Below are positions 1-11,297 of a stretch of DNA of 64,000 nucleotides, piece after piece. Both the position numbers and the translations under genes were made by a program. Numbering within the stretch: the stretch's first letter is position 1; the number at the start of each line of letters is the position of its first letter. The stretch comes from Frigidibacter sp. (lineage in GTDB: Bacteria; Pseudomonadota; Alphaproteobacteria; Rhodobacterales; Rhodobacteraceae): positions 1 through 64,000 of the forward strand of contig NZ_JAUYTT010000001.1 in the NCBI RefSeq assembly GCF_030695035.1, written 5' to 3'. A model generated the notes under the pieces. The model had not been told where the DNA came from. It searched no databases and saw only the letters and a program-made list of their open reading frames with translations.

Positions 1-584
1 GCTGACACTCTCATCATCGGGCCTAAACCCTAAAGAGCCGATATGCAGCGTTCGTCCATCGAAACAGACCAAACCGCCCACATATCTCTTCAGTAAATCC
101 AAAATGTCAAAGAGCACGAGACAAAATCAAACCGGATGCGCTCTAACTTGCCAGCGCGCCCGCCTGATCTGTCTCAAATTATCCCGGCTTCTGCCTGCTT
201 CCAGACCGTCTGCCGCGCCGCCGCCCCGGTGTCTCGTTTGTCACCGTCGCTTCGGTAGAGCGGTTTCTAGGGTTACTCACCGAGGAGCGCAAGCACTTTT
301 TTCCGGGCTCGTCACATTTTCTTCGCAGAGCCTTGTTTTCATGGGGTTGGCGTCGGTTTTTCGGGCGCTCTGCGAACCGTCTCTGGGTGAGTGCGGCCTG
401 TTGTCGGCCGACTCGGCCGTGTCCGGAGCCGACTCGCGGGCGCCGCAGCCACTCCTGCTGCGACAGAGTCGCCCCGAACGGCCCCGATCTGCTGCCTCAC
501 CTTGCCCCAGAGAGGTTCGGGGCGCAGGCTTTCGCGCGGTCACAGCCGAACCACCGCCCGTGCCGCGCTTGATGGAGACTGCAG
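1..584. other. Gene-free region upstream of phaC
   Basis: No convincing gene is present. Open frames on both strands overlap one another and have no protein-like composition. The first ~170 bases are clearly less GC-rich than the rest of the window, as expected for a promoter or leader region. A 10-bp inverted repeat (322-331 with 367-376, arms TTCGCAGAGC / GCTCTGCGAA) encloses a 35-base loop. The region may contain the end of a gene lying left of the window, but none can be recognised. Confidence 0.5.
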
Positions 585-2468
585 ATGCCTCGTTCGCCAG
601 ATGATGCCCCCTCGCCCCGCCCCGCGCGCAAGCGCCGCCCTGCCGCGGTGACGGTTGCGGAACCGACACCCGTGCAGGCAGGGCTGCCCGCGTTGCGCCG
701 CGACACGGCGCTTGCCCCACTGCCAGCCCCCGATGCGCCGCTTGGTGCCGAGGCGTTCCGCGCCGTCGACAAGATGGCTCAGGCGCAGCTTGCAGCACTG
801 ACCGGTGGCCTCTCGCCCGCCGCGATGACACTGGCGCTGTTCGACTGGTCCATGCATCTGGCCGCCGCCCCAGGCAAGCAGATGGAGCTGGCGACAAAGG
901 CAGCACGAAAGACCGGCCGGTTCGCCTCTCAGGCACTCGCCGAGGCCACGGGGGCAGAGCAGCCGCCCTGCATCACCCCCCTGCCCGGCGATCACCGCTT
1001 TCAGGGCGAAGGCTGGAACAGGCCCCCCTTCAGCCTGATGGCAGAGGGCTTCCTGCTGACCCAGCAATGGTGGCACAATGCCACGCATGAGGTGCCCGGC
1101 CTCGCCCCGCATCACCGCGACGTGGTCTCCTATGCCGTGCGGCAGGCGCTGGATATGGCCGCGCCCTCGAACCTGCCCTTCACCAACCCCGAGGTAATCG
1201 CCCGAACATTGCAGACGGGCGGTGCGAATCTGGTCGCCGGCTGGCGCAACTGGCTCGAGGATGCAGCCCGCACCGCGCGCGGAGAGCCGGAGCAGGGCAC
1301 CGAGGCCTACCTGCCTGGCCGGGACGTGGCGATCACGCCGGGCAAGGTGGTCTTTCGCAATCACCTGATCGAGCTGATCCAGTACAGCCCTTCAACAGAC
1401 CAGGTCCGCGCCGAGCCGGTGCTGATCGTTCCCGCCTGGATCATGAAATACTACATCCTCGACCTTTCACCTCAGAACTCGCTGATCCGCTATCTGGTCG
1501 CGGCGGGCCATACCGTCTTCTGCATCTCATGGCGCAATCCCGGGCCCGAGGACCGCGAGCTGTCCTTTGACGACTATCGCCGCCTCGGGGTGCTGGCGGC
1601 GCTGGACGCCGTCGAAAGCATCGTCCCGGGCCACAAGATCCACGCGGCTGGGTACTGCCTTGGCGGCACCTTGCTGGCGATCACCGCGGCGGCGATGGCC
1701 CGCGCCGGCGATGCGCGCCTTGCCACGATCACCCTGCTGGCCGCGCAGACCGATTTCACCGAACCGGGCGAGCTGGCGCTGTTCATCGACGACAGCCAGA
1801 TGCACATGCTCGACAGCGTGATGTGGACCAGCGGCCAGCTTGCTGGCAAGCAGATGACCGGCGCCTTTCAGATGCTGCGCACCAATGACCTGATCTGGTC
1901 CCGGATGGTGCATGACTACATGATGGGGGAACGCACGCCCATGACCGACATGATGGCCTGGAACGCCGATACGACGCGAATGCCCTACAAGATGCATTCC
2001 GACTATCTGCACCGGCTCTATCTGCACAATGAACTGGCCGCCGGGCATTTCATGGTCGATGGCCACCCGGCGGTGCTGCAGAACATTGATGTGCCGATCT
2101 TCGCCATCGGCACCGAAACCGACCACGTCGCCCCGTGGCAGTCGGTCTACAAGCTGCATCTTCTGACGGATACCGAGCTGACCTTCGTGCTGACCAGCGG
2201 CGGGCACAATGCCGGGATCATCAGCGAACCGGGCCATCCGCACCGGCATTACCGGATCCGCCGGCAATTGCCGGGGGATATCTGCCTCAGCCCTGAAGAA
2301 TGGGCCACTGGCGCGTCGCTGCGCGAAGGGTCGTGGTGGCCGGGATGGGTGGAGTGGCTGGCGGCGCATTCAGCGCCCACCAGCGTCGCCCCGCCGCCGA
2401 TGGGCAACGCCGGGGCTGGCTATGCACCGCTGGAGGATGCCCCCGGCAGCTACGTCCTGCAGCGATAG
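585..2468 (+). CDS. phaC: Class I poly(R)-hydroxyalkanoate synthase
   Basis: This enzyme polymerises (R)-3-hydroxyacyl-CoA into PHA storage granules. The 627-residue length and the order PhaC N-terminal domain then alpha/beta-hydrolase fold fit class I synthases. The lipase-like box is GYCLGG, with the nucleophile Cys358. Asp513 (TETDHVAPW) and His541 (GGHNAGI) complete the triad, and the D-to-H spacing of 28 equals that of the Cupriavidus enzyme. The first ~60 residues are a basic, low-complexity extension. GGAG lies a few bases before the ATG. The gene stands alone: no phaZ, phaP or phaR is visible nearby, and the next gene converges on it nine bases after the stop. The acyl-CoA synthetase opposite could feed the acyl-CoA pool, but they are not co-transcribed. 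Confidence 0.95.
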   Translation: MPRSPDDAPSPRPARKRRPAAVTVAEPTPVQAGLPALRRDTALAPLPAPDAPLGAEAFRAVDKMAQAQLAALTGGLSPAAMTLALFDWSMHLAAAPGKQMELATKAARKTGRFASQALAEATGAEQPPCITPLPGDHRFQGEGWNRPPFSLMAEGFLLTQQWWHNATHEVPGLAPHHRDVVSYAVRQALDMAAPSNLPFTNPEVIARTLQTGGANLVAGWRNWLEDAARTARGEPEQGTEAYLPGRDVAITPGKVVFRNHLIELIQYSPSTDQVRAEPVLIVPAWIMKYYILDLSPQNSLIRYLVAAGHTVFCISWRNPGPEDRELSFDDYRRLGVLAALDAVESIVPGHKIHAAGYCLGGTLLAITAAAMARAGDARLATITLLAAQTDFTEPGELALFIDDSQMHMLDSVMWTSGQLAGKQMTGAFQMLRTNDLIWSRMVHDYMMGERTPMTDMMAWNADTTRMPYKMHSDYLHRLYLHNELAAGHFMVDGHPAVLQNIDVPIFAIGTETDHVAPWQSVYKLHLLTDTELTFVLTSGGHNAGIISEPGHPHRHYRIRRQLPGDICLSPEEWATGASLREGSWWPGWVEWLAAHSAPTSVAPPPMGNAGAGYAPLEDAPGSYVLQR

Positions 2469-2477
2469 CGCCGGGTA

Positions 2478-4373
2478 TCAGTCCGCCCAGTCCCAGGCCC
2501 CGGCGAACTCTCCCAGCTTCTGCGCGACGGCCGCGTCATCGACCTCGCCCTCGCGCACCATCCGCGCTACCAGCCCGCGCTTCTTGTCCTCGACCACCTC
2601 GGCCACCCGCACCGGCAGCCCAGCCTCGGCCAGCGCGGCATCATAGACGCGGCGGATCGCGCGCTTGCGCAGCTCTGGCTTGAAGATCTTGCCCACCGCG
2701 GTCTTCGGCAGCTCGGGCAAGATTTCCACATGCTTGGGCATCGCGGCACGCTCATGCACATGGCTGCGCGCATGTTCGGTCAGCTCGGCCACTGTCGTCT
2801 CGGCCCCGGCCACCAGTTCGACATAGACGCAAGGCAGCTCGCCCGCGAAGGCATCGGGCTGGCCGATCGCGCCGGCAAAGGCGACCGCCGGGTGGCTCGC
2901 CATCGCCTCCTCGATCTCGGCCGGGTCGATATTGTGCCCGCCGCGGATGATCAGGTCCTTGGCCCGCCCGGTGATCCACAGATAGCCATCCGCATCGAGC
3001 CGCCCCAGATCGCCGGTGCGCAGATAGCGGTCCTCGGCAAAGAGGCCGTGGTTCTTGTCCACCTCGGTATAGGTCGAACCTTCAAACACCCCAGGATTGG
3101 CCACGCAGATCTCGCCGACCTCATCCACCCCGCATTCGCGGATCACGTCGCCGGTGGGGGTGTTCTGCAAGATCCGCACATGGGTATGCGGCAGCACGAC
3201 GCCTACGGACCCGACCTTCTTCTTCCCGTCCACCGGGTTGCAGGACACAAGGCAGGTCGCCTCGGTCAGCCCGTAGCCTTCCGCGATCTCCACCCCCGTC
3301 GCCGCCTTGAAGCGGTTATAGAGCTCCACCGGCAGCGGCGCGGACCCAGAGATCGCAATGCGCAGGGACGAGACATCCGCATCCACCGGCCGCTGCATCA
3401 GCGCGGCAATCGCCGTGGGCACGGTGATCAGGAAGGTGACCTGCCAGCGTTCGACCAGTTTCCAGAAATTGTCGAACACGCCCTCGCCGCGATAGCCCGC
3501 GGGGGTCGGCATCACCATATGCGCGCCGCTGGCAATGCAGGACATCAAGATCGGATAGGCCGCGAACACATGGAACAGCGGCAGCGGGCAGATCAGCACG
3601 TCATCCTTGCTGAACAACAGTCGCCCGCCCAGCCAGCCGTTATAGATCATCCCCGAATACTTGTGCTGCGCCACCTTGGGCATGCCCGTTGTGCCGCCGG
3701 TGTGGAAATAGGCCGCCACCCGGTCACCGGCGCTGTCCGCAAAAGCCAGCCGGTCGCCCGGCTCGCGCGCTGCAGAGCGGTTGAAGTCCAGCACGTCCGC
3801 CTTGTGGGCCACCGGGTTCTTCGGCCGGATCAGCGGCACGATCCAGCTTTTGGGCGGGGTCAGGTAGCGGTTCAGGTCGACCTCGAGCACCGTCTTCACG
3901 TTCGGCGCATGCCGCACCGCCTCGGCCGCCTTCTGCGCGACCTCGGATTTGGGGAAGGCCTTCAGCGTGACCAGCACCTTCGCCTTGGTCTCGCGCAGGA
4001 TCGCGGCGATCTGCTCGGGCTCCAGCAGCGGGTTGATCGGGTTGACGATGCCCGCCGTCGCCCCCGCCAGCAGCGCCACCGCCGCCTCGGTGCAGTTGGG
4101 CAGCAGGTAGGCGACGGTGTCACCCTCCTGTACCCCAAGCCTGCGCAGCAGGTTCGCCGCCTGCGTCACCCGTTTGTGCAGCTCGGCCCAGGTCACCGTC
4201 TCGGCCCGGTCCTTGGGGCCCGAGGTGATCTGGAACGAGATCGCGGGCCGCGCGCCATGCGCCGCCTTGGTCTGGCTCAGGAATTGGTAGATCGTCGTCG
4301 GAACCTGGCGCTCGGCCCAGGTCATCTCTGCTTCGACGGCATCACGGTCCGCGACGCTTGCGAATTTCGGCAT
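2478..4373 (-). CDS. Acyl-CoA synthetase (AMP-forming, ~630-aa type)
   Basis: This is an adenylate-forming enzyme that activates a carboxylic acid, probably a medium or long fatty acid, to its CoA thioester through an acyl-AMP. All ANL-family motifs are visible: the phosphate loop TGGTTGMPK near residue 225, YGLTEAT near 366, the hinge RTGDLGRLDADGY near 450, and PKTAVGKIFKP near 557 with the catalytic lysine of the C-terminal domain. The length of 631 residues is longer than FadD and matches a group commonly annotated simply as acyl-CoA synthetase in Rhodobacteraceae. It is convergent with phaC. The substrate cannot be read from the sequence. Confidence 0.9.
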   Translation of the reverse strand: MPKFASVADRDAVEAEMTWAERQVPTTIYQFLSQTKAAHGARPAISFQITSGPKDRAETVTWAELHKRVTQAANLLRRLGVQEGDTVAYLLPNCTEAAVALLAGATAGIVNPINPLLEPEQIAAILRETKAKVLVTLKAFPKSEVAQKAAEAVRHAPNVKTVLEVDLNRYLTPPKSWIVPLIRPKNPVAHKADVLDFNRSAAREPGDRLAFADSAGDRVAAYFHTGGTTGMPKVAQHKYSGMIYNGWLGGRLLFSKDDVLICPLPLFHVFAAYPILMSCIASGAHMVMPTPAGYRGEGVFDNFWKLVERWQVTFLITVPTAIAALMQRPVDADVSSLRIAISGSAPLPVELYNRFKAATGVEIAEGYGLTEATCLVSCNPVDGKKKVGSVGVVLPHTHVRILQNTPTGDVIRECGVDEVGEICVANPGVFEGSTYTEVDKNHGLFAEDRYLRTGDLGRLDADGYLWITGRAKDLIIRGGHNIDPAEIEEAMASHPAVAFAGAIGQPDAFAGELPCVYVELVAGAETTVAELTEHARSHVHERAAMPKHVEILPELPKTAVGKIFKPELRKRAIRRVYDAALAEAGLPVRVAEVVEDKKRGLVARMVREGEVDDAAVAQKLGEFAGAWDWAD

Positions 4374-4490
4374 TGGTCAATCCTCCCCTTCCACCCCTTG
4401 GCGGGGCGTCTCCTTGCGCACAAGCATGGTCGCAAACACCCCGCTGCTGCAAGAGTGACGCAGCGGCGGAAGGGGCGCAGGGAGGCGGGC

Positions 4491-6308
4491 TCAGGCCGCG
4501 CCGACCTGCGGCACGGCCTCGGGCTCTGCCCCGCCATCGGTGAATTGCAGCCGCGCCAGCCTTGCGTAAAGCCCGCCCTCCGCGACCAGCGCGTCATGCG
4601 TGCCCTGCGCCACGATGTGCCCGCCCTCGAACACCACGATCCGGTCGGCCTTCTTCACCGTCGCCAGCCGGTGCGCCACGATCAGCGTGGTGCGCCCTTC
4701 GGCCAGCTTCTCCACAGCCGCCTGCACCGCCCGCTCGCTTTCGGCATCGAGCGCGCTTGTCGCCTCGTCCAGCAGCAGCACCCGCGCATCGCGCAGGATC
4801 GCCCGGGCAATGGCGATGCGCTGCTTCTGTCCGCCCGACAGCATCACCCCGCGCTCGCCGACATAGGTGTCGTAGCCGTCGGGCAAAGCCATCAGGAAGT
4901 CATGCGCCGCTGCAGCCTGCGCCGCGGCCTCGACCTCGGTATCGCTGGCATCCGGACGCCCGAAGCGGATATTCTCGCGGGCGCTGGCGGCAAAGATCAC
5001 CGGGTCCTGCGGCACCAGCGCGATATCTTGCCGAAAATCGGCGCGCTCCATGTCGCGCAGGTCGATCCCGTCCAGCGTCACCCGGCCCCCCTGCGGGTCA
5101 TAGAACCGCTGGATCAGCTGGATCACCGTGGTCTTGCCGGCGCCCGAGGGCCCGACGAGCGCCACCGTCTCGCCCGGCCGCACCAGCAGGTCCACGCCTT
5201 CCAGCGCTGACGTGCCCGGACGCGAGGGATACTGGAAGCGCACCCCTTCGAAGGCGATCTCGCCCCGCACCGGCCGCGGCAGCGGCAGCGGCCTCTCCGG
5301 ACCCTTCACGCTATCCTCGGCCGCGAGCAGCTCCGACAGACGCTCCGTCGCGCCCGCCGCCCGCTGCAGCTCGCCCCAGATTTCCGACAGCGCGCCGACC
5401 GAACCGGCCACCATCACCGCATAGATGACGAACTGCACCAGCTCACCCGGGGTCATCAGCCCCTCGCGCACGTCGCGCGCGCCGATCCACAGCACCCCGA
5501 TCACGCCCGCGAACACCAGAAAGATCACGATCATCGTCATCACCGCACGGGTCCCGATCCGGGCCCTGGCCGAGTCGAACGCCTTCTCGGTCACGCGCGA
5601 AAAGTCACCGCGGCTGACATCTTCATGGGTGAAGGCCTGCACCGTCTGCACCGACAGCAGCACTTCCGACGCCGAGCCGGACGAGGCTGCGATCCAGTCC
5701 TGGTTCTCGCGCCCCAATGCCCGCAGCCGCCGTCCCAGGACGATGATGGGAATGATCACCGCCGGCACGATCAGCATCACAAGGCCGGTCAGCTTGGCCG
5801 AGGTCAGCATCAGCAGCGCCAGCCCGCCGATCAGCAGCAGCAGGTTGCGCAGCGCGACAGAGACGGAAGAGCCGATGACCGACAGGATCACCGTGGTGTC
5901 GGTGGTGATCCGGCTGATTATCTCGCCGGTCAGCACCCGTTCGAAGAAGGCGGGGCTCATCCCCACCACCCGGTCGAACACTGCCTTACGGATATCGGCC
6001 ACCACCCGCTCGCCCAGCCGGGTCACAAGGTAGTAGCGCGCCCCGGTGCCCAGCGCGAGCAACCCCGCGATCACCAGCGCCGCCAGGAAATACTGGTCCA
6101 GCAGCTCGGCGCCCTGGTTGAACCCGTCCACAACCCGCCGCACCGCGATCGGCAGAACCAGACTGACCGACGCGGTCAGCATCAGCGCCAGCAGCGCCCC
6201 CAGCACCATGCCCAGATAGGGTCTCAGGAACGGCGCAAGCGCCCGAAGCGCACCGATACGTTTCGATGCCGCCCGCTCTTCGGCGGACATCTGCGGTCTT
6301 CTGGCCAT
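4491..6308 (-). CDS. ABC exporter, fused permease/ATPase (MsbA-related)
   Basis: This is a half-transporter that should dimerise to export a lipid or hydrophobic compound across the inner membrane. Residues ~1-320 form the six-helix ABC exporter domain. The nucleotide-binding domain follows with Walker A GPSGAGKTT near 387, signature LSGGQKQR near 490 and Walker B LLLDEATSALD near 512. The start at 6308 (MARRPQMSAEERAA) is chosen because the longer open frame, up to 6530, runs backwards through tRNA-Gly. That gives 605 residues, normal for the family. It resembles an MsbA-related subgroup of alphaproteobacteria. The cargo is unknown. Confidence 0.9.
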   Translation of the reverse strand: MARRPQMSAEERAASKRIGALRALAPFLRPYLGMVLGALLALMLTASVSLVLPIAVRRVVDGFNQGAELLDQYFLAALVIAGLLALGTGARYYLVTRLGERVVADIRKAVFDRVVGMSPAFFERVLTGEIISRITTDTTVILSVIGSSVSVALRNLLLLIGGLALLMLTSAKLTGLVMLIVPAVIIPIIVLGRRLRALGRENQDWIAASSGSASEVLLSVQTVQAFTHEDVSRGDFSRVTEKAFDSARARIGTRAVMTMIVIFLVFAGVIGVLWIGARDVREGLMTPGELVQFVIYAVMVAGSVGALSEIWGELQRAAGATERLSELLAAEDSVKGPERPLPLPRPVRGEIAFEGVRFQYPSRPGTSALEGVDLLVRPGETVALVGPSGAGKTTVIQLIQRFYDPQGGRVTLDGIDLRDMERADFRQDIALVPQDPVIFAASARENIRFGRPDASDTEVEAAAQAAAAHDFLMALPDGYDTYVGERGVMLSGGQKQRIAIARAILRDARVLLLDEATSALDAESERAVQAAVEKLAEGRTTLIVAHRLATVKKADRIVVFEGGHIVAQGTHDALVAEGGLYARLARLQFTDGGAEPEAVPQVGAA

Positions 6309-6418
6309 TGTCTTTCCCTTCGCGCTGCCTTGCGGTTTAGGCGGTGCAGGCCCATCGGGCAAGCCGCGCGTCACGAAGCGGGTCAATGCGCCGCGCCTGG
6401 GATCCTGGGGAGGGAGGT

Positions 6419-6492
6419 TGGAGCGGGCAGCGGGAATCGAACCCGCGTCTTTAGCTTGGAAGGCTAAGGTCTTACCATTACACAATGCCCGC
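6419..6492 (-). tRNA. tRNA-Gly (anticodon TCC)
   Basis: Read on the minus strand, a cloverleaf is clear: acceptor arm GCGGGCA pairs with TGCCCGC, anticodon loop CTTCCAA gives TCC, the T-loop contains GTTCGATTC, and CCA is encoded at 6419-6421 after a T discriminator. It lies upstream of the ABC exporter. Confidence 0.97.
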
Positions 6493-6767
6493 GTCTGGCT
6501 GACAATATAGTCCCCGTTGGGGGAGTGCAAGTATCGCGGGGTGTCTCAGGCGGAAGGCAGCGGACGCTTGCCACAGTCTTGCGATGCGCAGGCTGCCGCC
6601 CCGGCGCGATCACGCGGCTTGCCAGTGGCAAGCCGCCCGCGACGTTTGCCCGAAGGCGTAAGCCGCAGGGCAACGGGGGTGCCGCCAACCCGGACGGTGC
6701 CAAATTCTGATGCCCCCCCCCGGTGAGCACATATGTGCCCGCCCTCGGGGGGGCGCCCCCAAAGCAA

Positions 6768-6791
6768 GGGGCGCGCCCGAAGACGCGCCCC
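6768..6791 (-). terminator. Hairpin downstream of the 5'-nucleotidase gene
   Basis: An 8-bp GC stem (GGGGCGCG / CGCGCCCC) with an 8-base loop lies 18 bases after the stop codon at 6810 on the minus strand, followed on that strand by TTGCTTT. It is plausible as a terminator although the T tract is poor. Immediately left are a run of nine C and the palindrome GCACATATGTGC (6727-6738). Confidence 0.5.
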
Positions 6792-6809
6792 CACCCGCAG
6801 ACCTGCTGC

Positions 6810-8384
6810 TTACTTCTTGGTGATGCGCCCATCGAGATAGGGCGTGTAGGGCGTATTCTCAGCCAGATACTCTGCCGTCACATCCGCCAGATCTGGGCCG
6901 AAGTCATAGGCGTTCTGCGCATCCGTCGCGAACATCTTGAACCCGTCGCCTCCGTTGCGGACATAGTTGTTGGTGACGATGCCATAGACGGTCTCGGGCT
7001 CGATCGGCGCCCAGTCCTCGCCGGCCTTCACCATAACGTCCGACACGCGCGAGCCCACCGGCTGGGTGACATCGAAGCTGTATGTCAGCCCCGCCACCTG
7101 CACGAAGCGCCCCGCGCCCTCCTCATACTGGCTCACGCCATTCTCCAGCGCGGCCACCACGGTCGCCCCCGGCGCCTGGAAGGTGGACAGCGTGTTCTGG
7201 AACGGCAGCACCGTCAGCACCTCGCCCATCGTCACCTCGCCCGCGTCGATGGACGCGCGCAGCCCGCCGCCATTGGCGATGGCGATGGTCACGCCCTGAT
7301 CGGCCACACGGTCCAGCATCGCATCGGCGACGAGGTTGCCCATCGTGCATTCCTGCGCCCGGCAGGACCCGCGGTCGCCGTCGATGGCTTCAGCCGCCTC
7401 GGCCACAACCTTCTGGCGGATCTCCTCCAGCGGCACCGCCAGCTCGGCAATCCGCGCCACGGTGGCTTCGTCCTGCACCACCGCGGCGTCCATAATCAAC
7501 GGCTCGCCGCTGGCCTCGGTCACCACGCCCGCATCGTCAAAGGTCACGTTCAGCTCGCCCAGGAACTTGCCATAGGCATAGGCCGACACGATGGCGGTCT
7601 GGCCCACCATTGTCGGATAGGGTCCCTCGGCATCCTCGGACGCATTGGACAGGTAGGTATTGCTGTGCCCGCCGACGATCACATCCACCCCGGTCGTGCC
7701 CGCGGCGATCTCCTTGTCCACGACATAGCCCGAATGGCTCAGCACGATGATCTTGGTCACGCCCTCGGCGGTCAGCTTGTCGACCTCGGCCTGCACCGCG
7801 CCAACCGGATCGGTAAAGATCACGTTGGGGCCGGGGCTGGCCAGCTCATCCGTGTCATGCGGCGTCAGCCCAATCAGGCCCAGCTTCTCGCCGCCCTTCT
7901 CGATCACCACCGATTTCTGGATGATGTCCGCCAGCAACGGCTCGCCTGAGATGTCGGCATTCGACATCAGGATCGGGAAATCCACCGTCTCGACAAAGCC
8001 CTTCAGCACCTCGGGCCCGTCGTCGAATTCGTGGTTGCCCACGGTCATCGCGTCATAGCCCAGCTTGTTCATGAACTCGGCCGAGGCCGCGCCCTTATAA
8101 TAGGTGTAGAACAGCGTGCCCTGAAACTGGTCGCCGCCATCCACCAGAATCGAATTGTTCGACCGCGCGCGCGCATCGGCAATCGCCGTCACCAGCCGCG
8201 CGGTGCCGCCAAAGCACTTACCCTCGGCCGCAGCCTCTGCGCCGCAGGCCGAATCAGAGCTGGAGATCGGCTCGAACCGCGCATGGAAGTCATTGGTGTG
8301 CAGGATGGTCAGCGTATACTCCGCCGAAGCGGCACCGGCAGACAGCGCAAGCGCGGCTACCGAGGCAAGAAGCCGGGAATTCAT
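6810..8384 (-). CDS. Periplasmic 5'-nucleotidase / UDP-sugar hydrolase family protein
   Basis: This secreted metallophosphoesterase should dephosphorylate extracellular nucleotides. An N-terminal Sec signal (SRLLASVAALALSAGAASA) is followed by the metal-binding motifs HTNDFH, DGGDQFQG, GNHEF near residue 113 and GGHSNT. The C-terminal 5'-nucleotidase substrate domain occupies about residues 310-500, with NGGGLRASID inside it. The start at 8384 is preferred over 8390 because AGGAG then sits 8 bases upstream instead of 2. The length of 524 is normal for UshA/NadN relatives. It is a likely supplier of nucleosides for the salvage operon at 27-31 kb, but the two are not linked. Confidence 0.92.
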   Translation of the reverse strand: MNSRLLASVAALALSAGAASAEYTLTILHTNDFHARFEPISSSDSACGAEAAAEGKCFGGTARLVTAIADARARSNNSILVDGGDQFQGTLFYTYYKGAASAEFMNKLGYDAMTVGNHEFDDGPEVLKGFVETVDFPILMSNADISGEPLLADIIQKSVVIEKGGEKLGLIGLTPHDTDELASPGPNVIFTDPVGAVQAEVDKLTAEGVTKIIVLSHSGYVVDKEIAAGTTGVDVIVGGHSNTYLSNASEDAEGPYPTMVGQTAIVSAYAYGKFLGELNVTFDDAGVVTEASGEPLIMDAAVVQDEATVARIAELAVPLEEIRQKVVAEAAEAIDGDRGSCRAQECTMGNLVADAMLDRVADQGVTIAIANGGGLRASIDAGEVTMGEVLTVLPFQNTLSTFQAPGATVVAALENGVSQYEEGAGRFVQVAGLTYSFDVTQPVGSRVSDVMVKAGEDWAPIEPETVYGIVTNNYVRNGGDGFKMFATDAQNAYDFGPDLADVTAEYLAENTPYTPYLDGRITKK

Positions 8385-8590
8385 GGGCATATCTCCTATG
8401 TCGTGCGGGGGCGTCAGAAACGGATGGCCGAGGCTGTTACATTGCTGTCACAATCCGCCCCTGTCAAAGCCCTATCGCCGCATAGGGCACCACCCGGATG
8501 ACAGCGCCATGACATCGGCGCCGGCCTCGGCGGAACCGCGCCCCGATCCCGGCCATTGACCGGCGCGCGGGGGCAAGGCATGTGTCGGCG

Positions 8591-8925
8591 ATGCTGATCT
8601 TCAAGATATTCCGTCGCCCCGAATGGGATGCGTTCAAGGCCGCCGGCGAAACCGCCGGGGCGCCCGTCGATCTGGCCGATGGCTACATCCATTTCTCGAC
8701 CGCCGCGCAGCTGCCGGGAACCGCGTCGAAACACTTCGCCACCGAAAGCGATCTGGTGCTGGTGGCCTTCGCGCCCGATACCCTGGGCGAGGCGCTGAAA
8801 TGGGAACCCTCCCGGGGCGGGCAACTCTTCCCCCACCTCTACCGGCCCCTGCGCCTGTCCGAGGTGGTGTGGGACAAGTCCCTCCCCCTCGGCGCCACCG
8901 GCCACATCTTCCCCGAGGGCGTGCT

Positions 8926-8929
<4 letters not shown>
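8591..8929 (+). CDS. DUF952 family protein
   Basis: This is a small cytosolic protein of about 112 residues matching the DUF952 family, whose members usually open with a sequence like MLIFKI..RR.EW and contain a D..DGYIHFS segment, both visible here. The biochemical role is unknown. An upstream in-frame GTG at 8582 would add three residues; the ATG at 8591 fits the family start better. Its stop overlaps the GTG start of pyrD (GTGA), so the two are translationally coupled, an arrangement common in this bacterial family. Confidence 0.85.
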
Positions 8930-9983
<1,054 letters not shown>

Positions 9984-9987
<4 letters not shown>

Positions 9988-11288
9988 GCCGCCGCCCGCT
10001 CCACCCGCGGGTACAGCGCCGCCATGGTCAGCCCGCGCACCGCATTCAACACCATCAGCGCCGCCCAGAGGCCGTGATTGCCGAACACCGGCAACAGCAC
10101 CACCACCGCCACCACATAGATCACCGCCGACACCAGCATCGCATTGCGCATCTCGCGCGTGCGCGTCGCGCCGATGAAGATGCCGTCCAGCATCCAGCTG
10201 GCCACCCCGATCAGCGGCGCCGCCGCAATCCAGGGCAGGAAGGCGCGTGCCTCGGCCCGCACCTCGGGCGAGGTTGCCATCAGATCCACGATCACCGGTC
10301 CTGCCAGCCAGTAGCACAGCGCCAGCAGCGCCGCGCCGCCAACGCCCCATTGCGAGGTGATGATCGCCGCCCGCCGCACCCGGCCCCGGCTGCGCGCGCC
10401 CACCGCCTGCCCCACCAGCGCCTCGGCCGCAAAGGCGAAGCCATCCAGCGCGAAGGCCGTCAGCTCCAGAAACTGCAACAGCACCTGATTGGCCGCCAGC
10501 GTCACATCGCCCATCCGCGCCCCAAGGAACACGAAGCTGGTGAAGGATGCCTGCAACATCACCGACCGCAGCATGATATCGCGGTTCACCGCCAGCATCC
10601 GCCGCAACCGCGCCGCATCGAACACCCGCGCCCGGTCGCGCCAGTATCCGCCCGCCAGCGCATCGCGGCACAGCCACAGTCCAAGCGCCAGCCCGGTCCA
10701 TTCCGCGATCAGCGTCGCAACCGCCACGCCCTCGACACCCCAGCCAAGCCCCAGCACGAACCACAGGTCCAGCCCGATGTTCAGCGCGTTCATCCACAGC
10801 TGCAGCAACAGCACGCCCCGCGTCCGCTCCAGCGCGATCAGCCAGCCGGTCACGGCATAAAGCGCAATCGTCGCCGGCGCGCCCCAGATACGGATCTGCA
10901 TGTAGTCGCGCGCCAGCCCCTCCACCTCATCCGAGGCAGGGGCGAGCGCAAAGGCGCCCGCAAACAGCGGCACCTGCATCACCACGATGACCAGCCCGGC
11001 GGCGGCGGCCACCAGCAGAGCCCGCACCAGATTTGCCGCCACCTCGGCGCTATCACCCGCGCCCTTGGCCTGCGCCACCAAGCCGGACGTGCCCATCCGC
11101 AGAAAGCTGAAGATCCAGTAGATCGACACCAGCACGATGGCACCGAGCCCCACCGCACCGATCGGCGCCGCCTGCCCCAGCTGGCCGACAACGCCGGTAT
11201 CGACCGCGCCCAGGATCGGCACCGTCATGTTCGCCAGCACGATCGGCACAGCGATCTTCAGCACGCGGGCGTGGGTGATGTCGCGCAT
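9984..11288 (-). CDS. MATE family efflux transporter (DinF-like)
   Basis: This is a 434-residue inner-membrane protein with about twelve hydrophobic segments in two MatE repeats, starting [27 protein letters not shown], the typical first MATE helix pair. It probably exports cationic or aromatic compounds in exchange for H+ or Na+. The substrate is not predictable. It lies 9 bases downstream of the thioesterase pair on the minus strand and may be co-transcribed with it. Confidence 0.9.
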
Positions 11289-11297
11289 CGGCCGGGA

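Noticed and set aside
104-604. Possible gene upstream of phaC
   Set aside because: Several overlapping frames on both strands, none with start-site context or recognisable motifs.
2730-5210. Long plus-strand open frame of over 800 codons opposite the acyl-CoA synthetase and ABC exporter
   Set aside because: It is rich in His, Arg, Pro and Gln with no domain pattern, and lies antisense to two clearly real genes; this is a usual by-product of high GC.
6309-6530. N-terminal extension of the ABC exporter
   Set aside because: It would be translated from the tRNA-Gly gene; the family start is at 6308.
6710-6800. C/G homopolymer and palindrome cluster as a special element
   Set aside because: It most simply represents terminator and low-complexity sequence between the 5'-nucleotidase gene and tRNA-Gly; no repeat of it was seen elsewhere.
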